DNA from: Amycolatopsis solani | Lineage (GTDB): Bacteria > Actinomycetota > Actinomycetes > Mycobacteriales > Pseudonocardiaceae | Direction: 5' to 3' | NCBI RefSeq assembly: GCF_033441515.1 | Contig: NZ_JAWQJT010000002.1 | Span: 1-64,000, forward strand | Length of the DNA: 64,000 nucleotides | Part shown: piece after piece, positions 1-9,281 of the stretch | Layout of the letters: the number at the start of each line of letters is the position of its first letter | How positions within the stretch are numbered: position 1 is the stretch's first letter | Notes under the pieces: model-generated | The model's database searches: none | Told to the model about the DNA's origin: nothing | Seen by the model: the letters and a program-made list of their open reading frames with translations, nothing else | Position numbers and translations under genes: made by a program

Positions 1-41
1 GGGGGGCGCCGCCCCGGTCCGGCCCCCTTGCGTGTTGTGTG

Positions 42-65
42 TTTTGTGGGGTACAACCCCCAAAA
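42..65. terminator. Hairpin downstream of the TetR gene
   Basis: The sequence TTTTG-T-GGGGT, loop ACA, ACCCC-CAAAA forms an inverted repeat with one bulged T. It lies about 50 bases beyond the 3' end of the minus-strand TetR gene, so it could end that transcript. There is no clear U-run, so the terminator role is inferred. The remaining bases of 1-112 show no gene. Confidence 0.4.
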
Positions 66-112
66 ACCCCCCACGACAAGGTGACCACCAGGAGAGCGGT
101 GCCCCTCGACGG

Positions 113-742
113 TCACCCCGGCTCCGGTGGCTCCAGGCGCACCCGCGCCGACGTGCCGGGTTCGACGAGCCCGGGCAGGCGCTGCCGCCACATCGCGCGG
201 ACGCGGCCGGCGAGGTCAGGCTCGCCGGCCGTCGCCCGCGCGAGCAGGTGGGTGCCGGCGAACTCGGCGACGGTGCTCTCGGCGGCCGCCCGCACGTCGA
301 CGCCGTCCCGCAGTTCACCCGCGTGCCGGGCGCGGCGCAGCAGCTCGCGCACCACGGCCAGCCAGCCGAGGAAGTGCGCGGGCGCGAGCACGTCCGCGAG
401 CTCGGCGTGCAGCGGCAGGCGGACGCTCGCCCGGTAGCGGGGATCGTGCTGCAGCCGGCGGGCGACCTCGAACGTCAGCCCGACGAGCACCTGCACCGGG
501 CTGGACTGCCGCGCGGAGAGCCGCGCCGTCAGCTCCCACCACAGCGGGCAGTACCGCTCCACGACCGCGGCGGCCAGCGCCGCCTTGGACGGGAAGTGGC
601 AGTACAGCGCGCCTTTCGTCACCTCGGCCTCCGCGCACACCGTCTCCAGCGTGGTGCCCGCGAAGCCGAGCCGGTCGAAGATCGCGGCGGCGGCGTCGAC
701 GAGCTCCTCCCGCGTCCGGCGGCCGCGAGCGGTGCCGCTCAC
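113..742 (-). CDS. TetR/AcrR family transcriptional regulator
   Basis: A 209-residue protein with an N-terminal TetR helix-turn-helix (residues about 10-55; motif ITKGALYCHFPSK-like, here VTKGALYCHFPSK) and a variable C-terminal ligand and dimer domain. The GTG start at 742 is chosen because it overlaps the stop of the upstream NTF2-like gene in a GTGA, which implies translational coupling. The family normally represses neighbouring or own genes in response to a small ligand; the ligand here is unknown. The N-terminal family call is firm, the target is inference. Confidence 0.88.
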   Translation of the reverse strand: MSGTARGRRTREELVDAAAAIFDRLGFAGTTLETVCAEAEVTKGALYCHFPSKAALAAAVVERYCPLWWELTARLSARQSSPVQVLVGLTFEVARRLQHDPRYRASVRLPLHAELADVLAPAHFLGWLAVVRELLRRARHAGELRDGVDVRAAAESTVAEFAGTHLLARATAGEPDLAGRVRAMWRQRLPGLVEPGTSARVRLEPPEPG

Positions 743-1158
743 GCCGCGGGGCCCGCCGGGTGCGCGAGCAGCCAGCACGAGTCGACGAGGCCCGCCCCGG
801 CGGTGAGGGACACGGCGAACTCGTAGGCGGTTTCGGCGCCGCCGGTCTTGGCCTGGCAGCGGATCCGGCCCAGCACCACGACGGTGTCGTCCTCGCAGAC
901 CCAGCGGCCCACGCTGAGCCCGGCGACGGTCAGCGCGGAATCGAACGCCGAAAGGAACGACTCGACCTGCCGCCGGGTGCAGACCACGCAGGTTCCGCCG
1001 GGTTTCTCCGGGGTCGGTCCACGCCATTCGACGCGCGGCGCGAGCAATTGCGCGACGCCCGCGAAGTCTCCGGTGCCGAACCGCAGGAGCACTTGCTGCG
1101 CGAGGACGATGGCGGCCGGATCCGGGCGTCGGCAGCGGGCCTGGACAGCAGAGTTCAC
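739..1158 (-). CDS. NTF2-like / SnoaL-type small protein
   Basis: A 139-residue protein with the alpha+beta cone layout of NTF2-like proteins: an N-terminal helix with LLRFGTGDFAGVAQLLAP, a central WRGPTPEKPGG loop and C-terminal beta strands. Such proteins are small-molecule isomerases, hydrolases or binding proteins. No catalytic residues can be assigned. It is the first gene of a two-gene unit with the TetR regulator (GTGA overlap at 739-742), so it may be that regulator's target. The assignment is by fold pattern, not by close recognition. Confidence 0.65.
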   Translation of the reverse strand: MNSAVQARCRRPDPAAIVLAQQVLLRFGTGDFAGVAQLLAPRVEWRGPTPEKPGGTCVVCTRRQVESFLSAFDSALTVAGLSVGRWVCEDDTVVVLGRIRCQAKTGGAETAYEFAVSLTAGAGLVDSCWLLAHPAGPAA

Positions 1159-1411
1159 GCGGTCTCCTGGGGGATTCGCGGTCGGTGGACGGCGGGGCGA
1201 CGATACCGGAAAAACGGTCCTCCGCCGCTCCTCGGTGGTGATTCATCATCAGGGACGACGGCATTCGCAGGTGATCTTTGCGCCGTTCGCGGGAGTTGCG
1301 TTTCTGGGGCGTGGCCGCAAATCGGATGTCGGCTTTCGTTCCTCGGATTGCCGGTGCCGCGACGATCATCGACGATCGGCCCCGGCCTGCCCCCGACCCA
1401 GGGAGAACGAC

Positions 1412-1939
1412 ATGAAAGCTCGGTCCGTCTTGGCGGTGGCCGCGGTGCTCGGCGTCCTGCTGCCGGTGGCGCCGGCCGCCGCCGCCCCGGTGCCCGCCGA
1501 CGTGTCCGTGGAGGACCGCGAGTACCTGAACCGGGCGCACCAGGACAACTTGGCCGAGATCGTCACCGGACGGCTGGCGGAACGGGGCAGCTGCGCGGCC
1601 GTGCGGGAACTCGGGCCCCGGTTCGCCGCCCACCACACGGATTCCGACGCCGACCTGATCGGCGTCGCGACCCGGGAGTCGGTCACGCTGTACTCCGTGC
1701 CCGACCCCGGCAGGCTCGACCGGATCGCCGACCTCGCGGCCCGCTCGGGCCCGGACTTCGACGCCGCCTGGCTGCGCGACCAGATCGGCGCGCACGTGGC
1801 GGCGCTCGCCTCGGCCGACCGGGAAACGCGGCAGGGGTGGTCGCCCGAGGTCAAGGCGCTGGCCGACCGCACGGCGCCGATGCTGCGGCAGCACTTGGAC
1901 GAGGCCGTCACGGCACTGGACGTGTGCACCCCCGCGTGA
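1412..1939 (+). CDS. Secreted DUF4142 family protein
   Basis: A 175-residue protein with a clear signal peptide (MKARSVLAVAAVLGVLLPV, then AxA-type APAAAA). The mature part is helical and contains the pattern of DUF4142, a ferritin-like helical family: EYLNRAHQDNLAEIVTG near the start and repeated LADRTAPMLRQHLDEA near the end. The ATG at 1412 has GGGAGA seven bases upstream and sits at the signal peptide. Function is unknown; the family is exported and often linked with envelope stress. The 1159-1411 gap upstream holds the divergent promoters and no gene I can see. Confidence 0.8.
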   Translation: MKARSVLAVAAVLGVLLPVAPAAAAPVPADVSVEDREYLNRAHQDNLAEIVTGRLAERGSCAAVRELGPRFAAHHTDSDADLIGVATRESVTLYSVPDPGRLDRIADLAARSGPDFDAAWLRDQIGAHVAALASADRETRQGWSPEVKALADRTAPMLRQHLDEAVTALDVCTPA

Positions 1940-2052
1940 GGGATCCGTTCGGCGTGTGAACGCGGCGTATCACCCGGATGACGGTCTGCGTCCGGCGGCG
2001 GAAGCGGCAGGATCGCACCCGGCCGGAGCCGGACGAGACACCAAGGGGAACC

Positions 2053-2721
2053 ATGCACTGCGTCACGACGCTCGTGGTGGACGACCAGCCCGTGCTCCGG
2101 TATGCGCTCCGGCAGCTGCTGCGGGACTACGCCGGGGTCCGCGACGTCACCGAAGCCGGCTCCGAGCGAGAAGCGTTGCGGCACTGCGAAACCACGCACC
2201 CCGACCTGGTCATCACCGAGCTGTCGCTCGCCGGGGAGCCGGCGGGGGCGGGCATCTGCCAGTTCGCGAAGGAACGCCTCGACCGCACGGCCGTGCTCGT
2301 GTTCGCCGGCGACGCCTCGCCCGCGGCCGTCGCGACAGCCCTGAACGCCGGCGCCGACAGCTTCGTGCACAAGTCGGTCAGCGGCACGCGGCTGATGGCC
2401 GCGGTGCGGGCCACGCTCGCGGGCAGCCGGGTGTGGGTGCCGGCCGGGCAGGCGGCGCCGCTGCTCGCCGGGGCCGTGCCCCACACCGCCGCGATGACCA
2501 AGCGGGAGGAGGACATCCTCGCACTGATGCTCTGCCGGTGGTCGAACGACGAGATCGCCGGCGAGCTGCACCTGGCCCGGCAGACGGTGAAGAACTACGC
2601 CAGCCGGATCCTGCAGAAGCTCGGGTTTTCGAGCCGGCGGGAGCTGGTGCACTCGCTGGCCTCCGGGGCCGGCCCGGTGCCCTGCGCGACGCCGTTCCGC
2701 CCGCCGGGTGCCGACGGTTGA
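2053..2721 (+). CDS. NarL/FixJ-type response regulator with Glu at the phospho-acceptor site
   Basis: A 222-residue protein: receiver domain (about 4-125) and a C-terminal LuxR-type HTH (about 155-215, MTKREEDILALMLCRWSNDE). The acidic pair D10-D11 and the conserved Lys (K107) are present. The normal phospho-acceptor Asp is Glu (PDLVITEL, E56), and the usual Thr/Ser of strand 4 is Ala (VLVFAGD). It therefore probably works without phosphorylation, perhaps locked in an active-like state. Start: ATG 2053 with AAGGGGAA upstream. No sensor kinase lies next to it, which fits an orphan regulator. Confidence 0.85.
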   Translation: MHCVTTLVVDDQPVLRYALRQLLRDYAGVRDVTEAGSEREALRHCETTHPDLVITELSLAGEPAGAGICQFAKERLDRTAVLVFAGDASPAAVATALNAGADSFVHKSVSGTRLMAAVRATLAGSRVWVPAGQAAPLLAGAVPHTAAMTKREEDILALMLCRWSNDEIAGELHLARQTVKNYASRILQKLGFSSRRELVHSLASGAGPVPCATPFRPPGADG

Positions 2722-2873
2722 CCCGGGCGCGGTACCGGCGGTACCGGGAGTACCCCTCGCGGCCGAGGTTCGGTACCGGCCGGTCCCTGTGACCCGGAGA
2801 TCTTTTTCCTAGTGTGGCCGGAGTGAGCACTTCGGCGTCGGCGAAGCAGCCGTTCCCCCGGGAGGCCGGTTCC

Positions 2874-3374
2874 GTGATCGCGCGAGGCGCGCTGGCTCTT
2901 TCGCTCGCGCTCGGCGGGCTCCCGGCGCCACCCGCCGCGGGGCCGCTGGTCAAGATCCACGAGGTGCTGACCGGCACGGCCGGGTACCTCGTCCTGCACA
3001 ACGTCGGCGCCGCGGACGTGGACCTCGGCGGCTGGTCCGTGCGCTCGTGCACGGGCAGCCCGGCGCCGGTCGAGCTGGCGCTGCTGCCGGCGGGCGCGGA
3101 ACTCCCCGCCGGCGGCCACTTCCTCATCGCCGCGGCGGGCTTCGGCGGCACGGACGCGGCGCAGCTCGTCGTGCCGGAGGTGCCGGGCGACGGCGAAATG
3201 CTGCTGGACCAGCGCCGGGCGCGAGCCGACGCCGTCGGCTGGACGGCGTCGTCACCGTGCCGGGAGCGGCAAGCGGCGACGGCGTGCCCCGGGCTCGCGG
3301 AATCGCGGGACGCGGCGAGCCGTGACACCGACGACAACCTCGCCGACTTCAGCTGCGTGCGCGCGAGGATCTGA
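2874..3374 (+). CDS. Secreted lamin-tail-domain-like protein
   Basis: A 166-residue protein starting at GTG 2874, chosen because GGAGG lies eight bases upstream and a signal peptide (MIARGALALSLALGGLPAPPAAG) follows directly. The mature part matches the lamin-tail (LTD) beta-sandwich pattern: VKIHEVLT...YLVLHNVGAADVDLGGWSVRSC, then LPAGAELPAGGHFLIA. The C-terminal DTDDNLADF is shared in spirit with the second LTD protein at 3824 (STDTDNNRIDF). LTD proteins are exported in bacteria and of unclear function. Upstream in-frame GTG codons at 2814 and 2823 lack a good ribosome site. Confidence 0.72.
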   Translation: MIARGALALSLALGGLPAPPAAGPLVKIHEVLTGTAGYLVLHNVGAADVDLGGWSVRSCTGSPAPVELALLPAGAELPAGGHFLIAAAGFGGTDAAQLVVPEVPGDGEMLLDQRRARADAVGWTASSPCRERQAATACPGLAESRDAASRDTDDNLADFSCVRARI

Positions 3375-3399
3375 ATTCATCCGAAATCAGGAGAAAGGG

Positions 3400-3708
3400 G
3401 TGTTCGTGGTGCCCGCAAAAAGCAGGCGCGGGGAAAGAACGTCGTTCGATTCGATGTGCGAACTGCTGGCCGAGCGACGGACGGCGCGGGGCTGGTCCCA
3501 GGACGACCTGGCGGCCCGGCTGCACGCGATGTCCGGCAACGACAGCGTCACCCGGGAGGAGATTTCCCGCTGGGAGCGGGGAAAGCGGATCCCTGGCCCG
3601 TACTGGCGGAGCTGGCTCAGCCGGGTGCTGGAAACCCCGTGCGCGGAGCTGGAACTCGCTGCGGCGGTGACCCGGCGGCAGCGCCGGCTGGCTGAAAGTA
3701 CCGGATAA
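3400..3708 (+). CDS. XRE-type helix-turn-helix regulator
   Basis: A 102-residue protein with one HTH_XRE domain (ELLAERRTARGWSQDDLAARL, then VTREEISRWERGKRIP). The GTG at 3400 is preferred: AGGAG ends six bases upstream, while the GTG codons at 3406 and 3409 are further from it. It lies 25 bases after the first lamin-tail gene and 115 before the second on the same strand, so it may control either. Ligand and operator are unknown. Confidence 0.75.
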   Translation: MFVVPAKSRRGERTSFDSMCELLAERRTARGWSQDDLAARLHAMSGNDSVTREEISRWERGKRIPGPYWRSWLSRVLETPCAELELAAAVTRRQRRLAESTG

Positions 3709-3823
3709 CTGGCCCCTTCCGGTCGCGTCGATCTTCCTTGGATACTGGTCCGGCCACCGACCGAAAACAGTTCCGGAATGGTGGACAGCGGTATTCTCAA
3801 TTCCTCCCCGAAAGGATTCGATC

Positions 3824-4441
3824 ATGCGTCGTCTTCTGGCTTGCTCGGCAATCCTGGCCTCGGTAGCGGGCCTCGCGGCCGGCGGTGTGGCCGCCGCGAC
3901 CGAAGAGCAGCCTGCCGTTTCGTCGTCGGTGGTGATCAACGAGCTCTCGACCCGCGGCCCGAACGGCACGACCGACGAGTTCATCGAGATCCGCAACGTC
4001 TCGAACCGCGCGCAGGACCTGACCGGCTACACGATCCGCGTGTACGGCCCGGGCAACGCGGTGCTGGACACGATCGCGCTGCCGGCGGGCACGGTGCTGC
4101 AGCCGAAGGGCAACCCCGGCCAGTTCGTGGTCCTGACCGGCCAGAACTTCTCCGGTACGATCACCGACCAGACCAACGTGGTCCCGTTCTTCCTCTCGAC
4201 GGTGGAAGGCATCCCGTCGAGCGGCGGCGTCGCGGTGTTCAGCCAGACGGGCGCGAAGGTCGACGGCGTCGCGTTCAGCACGTCGGCGTTCACCCCGCGC
4301 GAAGGCCAGGCGGCGGTCCCGGAGACGGCGACGACCGAGCAGCTCGCGGGGGCCAGCGCCCGCGACATCCTGAGCACGGACACCGACAACAACCGCATCG
4401 ACTTCTCCCTGCACCAGCGCACGCCGGGCATGGAGAACTGA
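3824..4441 (+). CDS. Secreted lamin-tail-domain (LTD) protein
   Basis: A 205-residue protein with a signal peptide (MRRLLACSAILASVAGLAAGG, A-A cleavage region) and one lamin-tail domain: VVINELSTRG...DEFIEIRNVSNRAQDLTGYTIRVYG, LPAGTVLQPKG, GGVAVFSQTGAKVDGVAF. This is the textbook LTD pattern. It ends in a short DTDNNRIDFSLHQRTPG tail similar to other actinobacterial members. GAAAGGA sits before the ATG. Likely extracellular; the substrate is unknown, though LTDs occur next to nucleases and carbohydrate or adhesion domains elsewhere. Confidence 0.85.
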   Translation: MRRLLACSAILASVAGLAAGGVAAATEEQPAVSSSVVINELSTRGPNGTTDEFIEIRNVSNRAQDLTGYTIRVYGPGNAVLDTIALPAGTVLQPKGNPGQFVVLTGQNFSGTITDQTNVVPFFLSTVEGIPSSGGVAVFSQTGAKVDGVAFSTSAFTPREGQAAVPETATTEQLAGASARDILSTDTDNNRIDFSLHQRTPGMEN

Positions 4442-5375
4442 CCTTCGCCCCCGCGGCGGCCGGCTCGTGAGTGCCGGCGCCCGGGCGGGTCGCCTGGTCG
4501 GGTGGATGCCGGACCTTGGCGGCCCGCCTGGGAGGGCCTCGTCCGGCTGATTCCGCTGCCTCGGCCGGGTGGGGAGCCTCGCGGTCGCGGAGCTTTGTTC
4601 CACCGGAATGCCGAGCCCGGCCGCGGGTCGGCCGGGCGGCTTAGCCGGGGCTGGGTCGTGAGTGCCTGCGCCGGGAGCCGCTGCTCGCGGTCGGGCCGGC
4701 CGGGCGGCTTTGCCTGCGCCGCGAGCCGCTGCTCGCGGTCGGGCCGGCCAATTTCCCGGCAGGGCCCAGGGAACTGCGGTCGCGGGTCCGGCCACTCGCC
4801 TGGCGGAAGTCCCGACGGGGCGGATCGCCCTGCCGCGGCCGGGCAACCGCGATCTCGGGTCCGGCCGCCCGCTCGGCGAGAGTCTCCTCTGGCGGCGGGA
4901 CCCCTGCCGCGGCCGGGTCGTGACGGGGGCGTGGCCCTCACGGCCCGGCCGCACTCCATCCGGCGGGCGCTCGCGCCCCGGCGGGCGCTCCCGCCTGGCG
5001 GGTACCCCGCCAAGACGGACGCTTCCGCCCGGCGGGTACCCCGGCCCGGCGGGCGCTCCCGCCCTGGCGGGTACCCCGCCCCGACGGGCGCCCCGCCCGC
5101 GGCCGCCGTTCCCCTCGCGTGCGGCATCCGCCAGGCGCGGCGGAGCGCCCGCCGCGGCCGGGCCGTCCGAGCGCCGCTCCGGTCCGGTCGCACCCCGGGA
5201 GGCCCGGGCCGTCCCACTCGGCCCGGGCCTTCCCCTTGGCGGGATGTCGCCGATGGCGACACCCCGCCAGCCGAACCCGTGTCTTTCTGGCAAAACCTCG
5301 CTCATCCTCGGAAAAACCCTCGCGGCGGCCGTGCTCCACGGCCGCCGCCTGGCATCCGAGGAGAGTGAGGTCCCG
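4442..5375. repeat. Gene-free GC-rich region with two families of imperfect tandem repeats
   Basis: No convincing gene lies in these 934 bases; the long open frames on both strands are low-complexity (Arg/Pro/Gly/Ala). Two repeat families are visible. A 38-bp unit occurs at 4664-4701 and 4712-4749 with one difference (period 48). A 34-35-bp unit occurs three times at 4986-5019, 5020-5053 and 5054-5088, each containing a near-palindromic GGCGGGTACCCCGCC core, with partial copies just upstream. The last about 100 bases should hold the promoter of the protease gene. Function is unknown. Confidence 0.7.
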
Positions 5376-8300
5376 ATGTCCCCGCGTCCCCCTCACCGGC
5401 CGAAGCGGCTTCACCTGGCCGTCGTCGCCGCGATCGTCCTGTCCCTGCTGCCCGTGCCCGAAGCCGAAGCAAAAGCCGCCACACCGCCCGACCTCCACCG
5501 CGTCACGCTGCTCACCGGCGACGTCGTGACCTACGAACAAGACAACGCGGGGCACCGCACCGCCCAGGTCGAGCCGGCGTCGCGCCCGGACCGGCCCCAA
5601 CCCGCCTTCACCATCACCACCACCGCCGAAGGCCTGCTCGTCTACCCCTCGGACGCCCTCCCGCTGATCACCACCGGCGTGCTGAACCGCGACCTGTTCA
5701 ACCTCACCGCACTGGTCGGTGACGGCCGGGACGACGCGGCCTCCGCGACGATCCCGGTCATCGCCCGCTACGGCGGCCGGACCGCGCTCTCCGCGACGGC
5801 GCTGGACGCGAAGGCGAAAGCCCTCCCGCGCACCGCCCGCCGAATCCCGCTGACCAGCGCCAACGGTGTCGGGCTCCGGGTCGAAAAGGCCGGCGCGGCG
5901 GACTTCTGGCACGCACTGGTGACCCGGGACGCCGCGGGCCGGCCCGCGCTGACCGGCGGGATTTCGGCGGTCCAGCTCGACCGGAAAGTCCGGGTGGCGC
6001 TGGACCAGAGCACCGTCCAGGTCGGCGCCCCGATCGCGTGGCAGCACGGCTTGACCGGGGCCGGGACGACGGTCGCCGTCGTCGACACCGGGATCGACGC
6101 CGAGCACCCGGACCTGGCCGGCAAGACGGTCGCCGCCGCGGACTTCAGCGGGGAAGGCGACGTCGTCGACCGCAACGGCCACGGCACGCACGTCGCGTCG
6201 ATCGTCGCGGGCACCGGTGCGGCTTCCGGCGGGCGCTACAAAGGTGTCGCGCCGGACGCGAAACTGGTGGTGGCCAAGGTCTTCGACGCCTCGGGCGAAG
6301 GCGACACCGCGCAGGTGATGGCCGGCATCGACTGGGTCGTGGCGCAAGGCGCGAAGATCGTCAACCTCAGCCTCGGCGCCGGGGTCAGCGACGGCTACGA
6401 CCCGCTCAGCCAGCAGCTGGACACGCTTTCGGCCGAGAAGGGCACGCTGTTCGTCGTCGCCGCGGGCAACGCGGGCCCCGGCGACCGGACGGTCACGACC
6501 CCGGGCGCGGCGGCGTCGGCCCTCACCGTGGGCGCTCTCGACCGCGACAACTCCCTGGCGTGGTTCAGCAGCCGCGGGCCGCGCCTGCGCGACGCGGCGG
6601 TGAAGCCGGAGATCGCCGCGCCGGGGGTCGGCATCGCGGCGGCCCGCGCGGCGGGCACGGAGCTGGGCGAGCCGGTCGACGACTTCTACACGCGGTTGTC
6701 GGGCACGTCGATGGCCACCCCGCACGTCGCGGGCGCCGCGGCGATCCTGCTCCAGCAGCAGCCGGGGCTGTCCGGCGAAGCGCTGAAGAACGAGCTGGTC
6801 AGCACGGCGAAGGACGTCGGCCTGCGGTGGTACGAACAAGGGTCCGGGCTGCTCGACATCGCCCGCGCCGTCACCCAGGAGTCGAGCGGCACGGCGGTGG
6901 CGAGCTTCGGCCGCACCGAGCGCACTGCCGCGGCGCGGGTCGTGCGGACGCTGACCTACGCCAACACCGGCGACCAACCCCTCGATCTCACCCTGAAGCT
7001 CCAGGTGCGCCCGTGGGACGACAAGGCCGCGCCGCTCCCGGGGATGAAGCTGTCCGGGACGACCCTGTCCGTGCCGCCGAAGTCCACGAAGTCCGTGGAG
7101 CTCAGCGAAGATCCGAACGACGGCACGGCCGGCGTCTACGGCGGCTCGGTGCTGGCCACGACCGCGGACGGCTCCGACGCCGTGCGCACCGCCGTGAGCG
7201 CGTACAACGCGGCGGCGCTCGCCCCGGTCACCGTGCGGGTGCTGGATTCGACCGGGGCGCCCGCGGCGCTGGCCTCGGTGCAGCTGATCGACGACAGCGC
7301 GGGCAGCGCCAACCGCAACGACCCCTTCCTCGACCAGGTCAGCCAGCAGGTCGACCTGGTGGACGGGATCGGCCGGGTCGGCGTGCCCGCCGGCCGGTAC
7401 TCGGCGCTCGGCTGGGTCGTCGAAAACGGCGCCGCGGCGCGCCGCTGGTCGGGCGTCAGCGCGGCCGCCGTCGCTGTCACCGGCCCGGCGGAGATCACCT
7501 TGGACGCGGCGACCACCGTCCCGGCCACGTTCGTCCTGCCCGAGCCCGTCGACCCGCGGGACCGGACCGTGATGCTGCGGCGGGTCATCCCGCCGTCCGC
7601 GAGCTCGAACGGCTACGTCGGCGAAGCCGGGCTGTCGACCGGCGGGTCCACTTGGGACGTCCGGGTCGCGCCGGCGCCGGCCACGACGACGGGCACGATC
7701 TCGTTGCAGGACAGCGCGGTCCTGTCGTCGGCCGCCGTCTTCCTGAGTGCGGGAACGACCGTGCTCGATCCGGCGTACGACGTCCCGTCGCTGACGGCGA
7801 AACTGCCCGGCGAGCGGACGCTGCCGCTCGTGTTCGCCGAGGCGGCGAACCTGGCGGCGGCCGACGTCCGCGGAAAGGCTGTGCTCGTGCGGATCCCGGC
7901 GGGCTCGCCCGAAGCGGTCTCCGCGAGCGCGTCGGCCGCGGCCCGCCAGGTGGCCGCGTCGGGCGGGACGGTGCTGCTCCCGTACGCCGGTCCGGCGCCG
8001 ATCCCCGGGCTCACGAGCACGGTGGTGCCGACGCTTTCCCTGGGCTACGACCAAGGCGAGGCGCTGCGCGCGGCGACGTCGGTGCACCTCGTGGTGCGCG
8101 CGGTGCCCGACGCGATGTACAACCTCAGCTACTTCGACCGCAACGGCGTGCCGAAGGACCTCACGCGGCGCGTCGACCGGTCGTCGCTGGTCGCGACGAA
8201 GACGACCTACCACGCCGACCGCCCGGACCTGAGCGGGCAGAAGACCTGGTACGCCTTCCCGACCGGCTCGTGGAAGACGCAATTGGTCCAGGGCGAGAAG

Positions 8301-9281
8301 ATCCCGGTGCCGGGCACGTGGACCGAGTACACCGGGCCGGGCGACGACCGGCTGGTCTGGAAGCGCGTGGTGACGTTGTCCGGCACCGACGCGACCGGCA
8401 GACGGGCGTCACTGGCGATGAACCGCCAGGGTGCCTACCGCCCGGGCGAGCGGACGCGGCCCGACGAGCACTGGTTCCGCGCGCCGCTGCACAGTACGGC
8501 GGTGGAGCTGCCCCTCGACCACCCGGCTCGCTACCCGGCGACGGCGAACGGCTGGACGGTGCTGTGCTCGCTGTGCCGCGGCGGGACCGACCCGGACCTG
8601 TTCGTCCCGGGTCTGCAGTGGACGGACGGCGCGAACTACACGAGCCCGTACGAGAACGCCCGCTACTTCACGGGGACGACGGCGCGCCTGTTCCGCGACG
8701 GAGCCGAAGTCCCGCGGTCCAATGCGGACGATCCGCTCGCGCTGTTCCCGCAGTTCCGGCTCGCGCCGGAGCAGGCGACTTACCGCCTGGACGTCACCGA
8801 CGTGATGCCGGCCCAGGCGTGGGTGGGCACGCCCAGCACGGTCCTGTTCCAGCGCGCGCCCCGCACGGACACGTCGTGGACGTTCACCTCGGCGCGCTCC
8901 GCGGCGGCGCCACCCGCCGGGTACACGTGCTACCCGGCCGGGGCCGCGTGCTCGTTCCAGCCGCTGATCCAGCTGGACTACCGGATCCCGCTCGACCCGG
9001 CGAACCGGGCCCCGTCGGGTCCCGCGTTCACGTTCGACATCGCGGCGGCGTCCCATTCCGGCGCGCGCGGTGGCCCGGTGACCCAGCTGAAGGTGTCGTC
9101 CTCTGTGGACGATGGCCGGACGTGGACGGCGGCGGTGGCCAAGCCGCGCGGCGACGCGGTGTGGACGGTGACGGTGAACCAGCCTTCGGGTGGGTTCGTC
9201 TGGCTGCGGACGGAAGCCCGGGACGCGTCGGGCGACTCGGTCACGCAGACGGTGCAGCGGGCGTACGCGCTCACTCCCTGA
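5376..9281 (+). CDS. Large secreted subtilisin-like serine protease (S8 family)
   Basis: A 1301-residue secreted protease. Order: signal peptide (to about residue 30, ending AEAKA), propeptide, S8 catalytic domain, then a long C-terminal region of beta-rich repeats. The catalytic triad is intact: Asp237 (AVVDTGID), His269 (NGHGTHVAS) and Ser445 (LSGTSMATPHVAG); a PA-like insert lies around residues 780-900. The ATG at 5376 follows GAGGAGAGTGAGG and starts the signal peptide; the frame is open far upstream only through the repeat region. Its 3' end overlaps the convergent regulator gene by 11 bases. Its targets cannot be read from sequence. Confidence 0.93.
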   Translation: MSPRPPHRPKRLHLAVVAAIVLSLLPVPEAEAKAATPPDLHRVTLLTGDVVTYEQDNAGHRTAQVEPASRPDRPQPAFTITTTAEGLLVYPSDALPLITTGVLNRDLFNLTALVGDGRDDAASATIPVIARYGGRTALSATALDAKAKALPRTARRIPLTSANGVGLRVEKAGAADFWHALVTRDAAGRPALTGGISAVQLDRKVRVALDQSTVQVGAPIAWQHGLTGAGTTVAVVDTGIDAEHPDLAGKTVAAADFSGEGDVVDRNGHGTHVASIVAGTGAASGGRYKGVAPDAKLVVAKVFDASGEGDTAQVMAGIDWVVAQGAKIVNLSLGAGVSDGYDPLSQQLDTLSAEKGTLFVVAAGNAGPGDRTVTTPGAAASALTVGALDRDNSLAWFSSRGPRLRDAAVKPEIAAPGVGIAAARAAGTELGEPVDDFYTRLSGTSMATPHVAGAAAILLQQQPGLSGEALKNELVSTAKDVGLRWYEQGSGLLDIARAVTQESSGTAVASFGRTERTAAARVVRTLTYANTGDQPLDLTLKLQVRPWDDKAAPLPGMKLSGTTLSVPPKSTKSVELSEDPNDGTAGVYGGSVLATTADGSDAVRTAVSAYNAAALAPVTVRVLDSTGAPAALASVQLIDDSAGSANRNDPFLDQVSQQVDLVDGIGRVGVPAGRYSALGWVVENGAAARRWSGVSAAAVAVTGPAEITLDAATTVPATFVLPEPVDPRDRTVMLRRVIPPSASSNGYVGEAGLSTGGSTWDVRVAPAPATTTGTISLQDSAVLSSAAVFLSAGTTVLDPAYDVPSLTAKLPGERTLPLVFAEAANLAAADVRGKAVLVRIPAGSPEAVSASASAAARQVAASGGTVLLPYAGPAPIPGLTSTVVPTLSLGYDQGEALRAATSVHLVVRAVPDAMYNLSYFDRNGVPKDLTRRVDRSSLVATKTTYHADRPDLSGQKTWYAFPTGSWKTQLVQGEKIPVPGTWTEYTGPGDDRLVWKRVVTLSGTDATGRRASLAMNRQGAYRPGERTRPDEHWFRAPLHSTAVELPLDHPARYPATANGWTVLCSLCRGGTDPDLFVPGLQWTDGANYTSPYENARYFTGTTARLFRDGAEVPRSNADDPLALFPQFRLAPEQATYRLDVTDVMPAQAWVGTPSTVLFQRAPRTDTSWTFTSARSAAAPPAGYTCYPAGAACSFQPLIQLDYRIPLDPANRAPSGPAFTFDIAAASHSGARGGPVTQLKVSSSVDDGRTWTAAVAKPRGDAVWTVTVNQPSGGFVWLRTEARDASGDSVTQTVQRAYALTP

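Noticed and set aside
3797..5305. Long minus-strand open frames (about 400-500 residues) across the repeat region
   Set aside because: They are low-complexity Arg/Pro/Gly/Ala runs read through GC-rich repeats, with no domain and no ribosome site.
4938..8282. Minus-strand open frame of over 1100 residues
   Set aside because: It is the antisense of the S8 protease gene and is made of Arg/Gly/Asp runs; the plus strand holds an intact catalytic triad.
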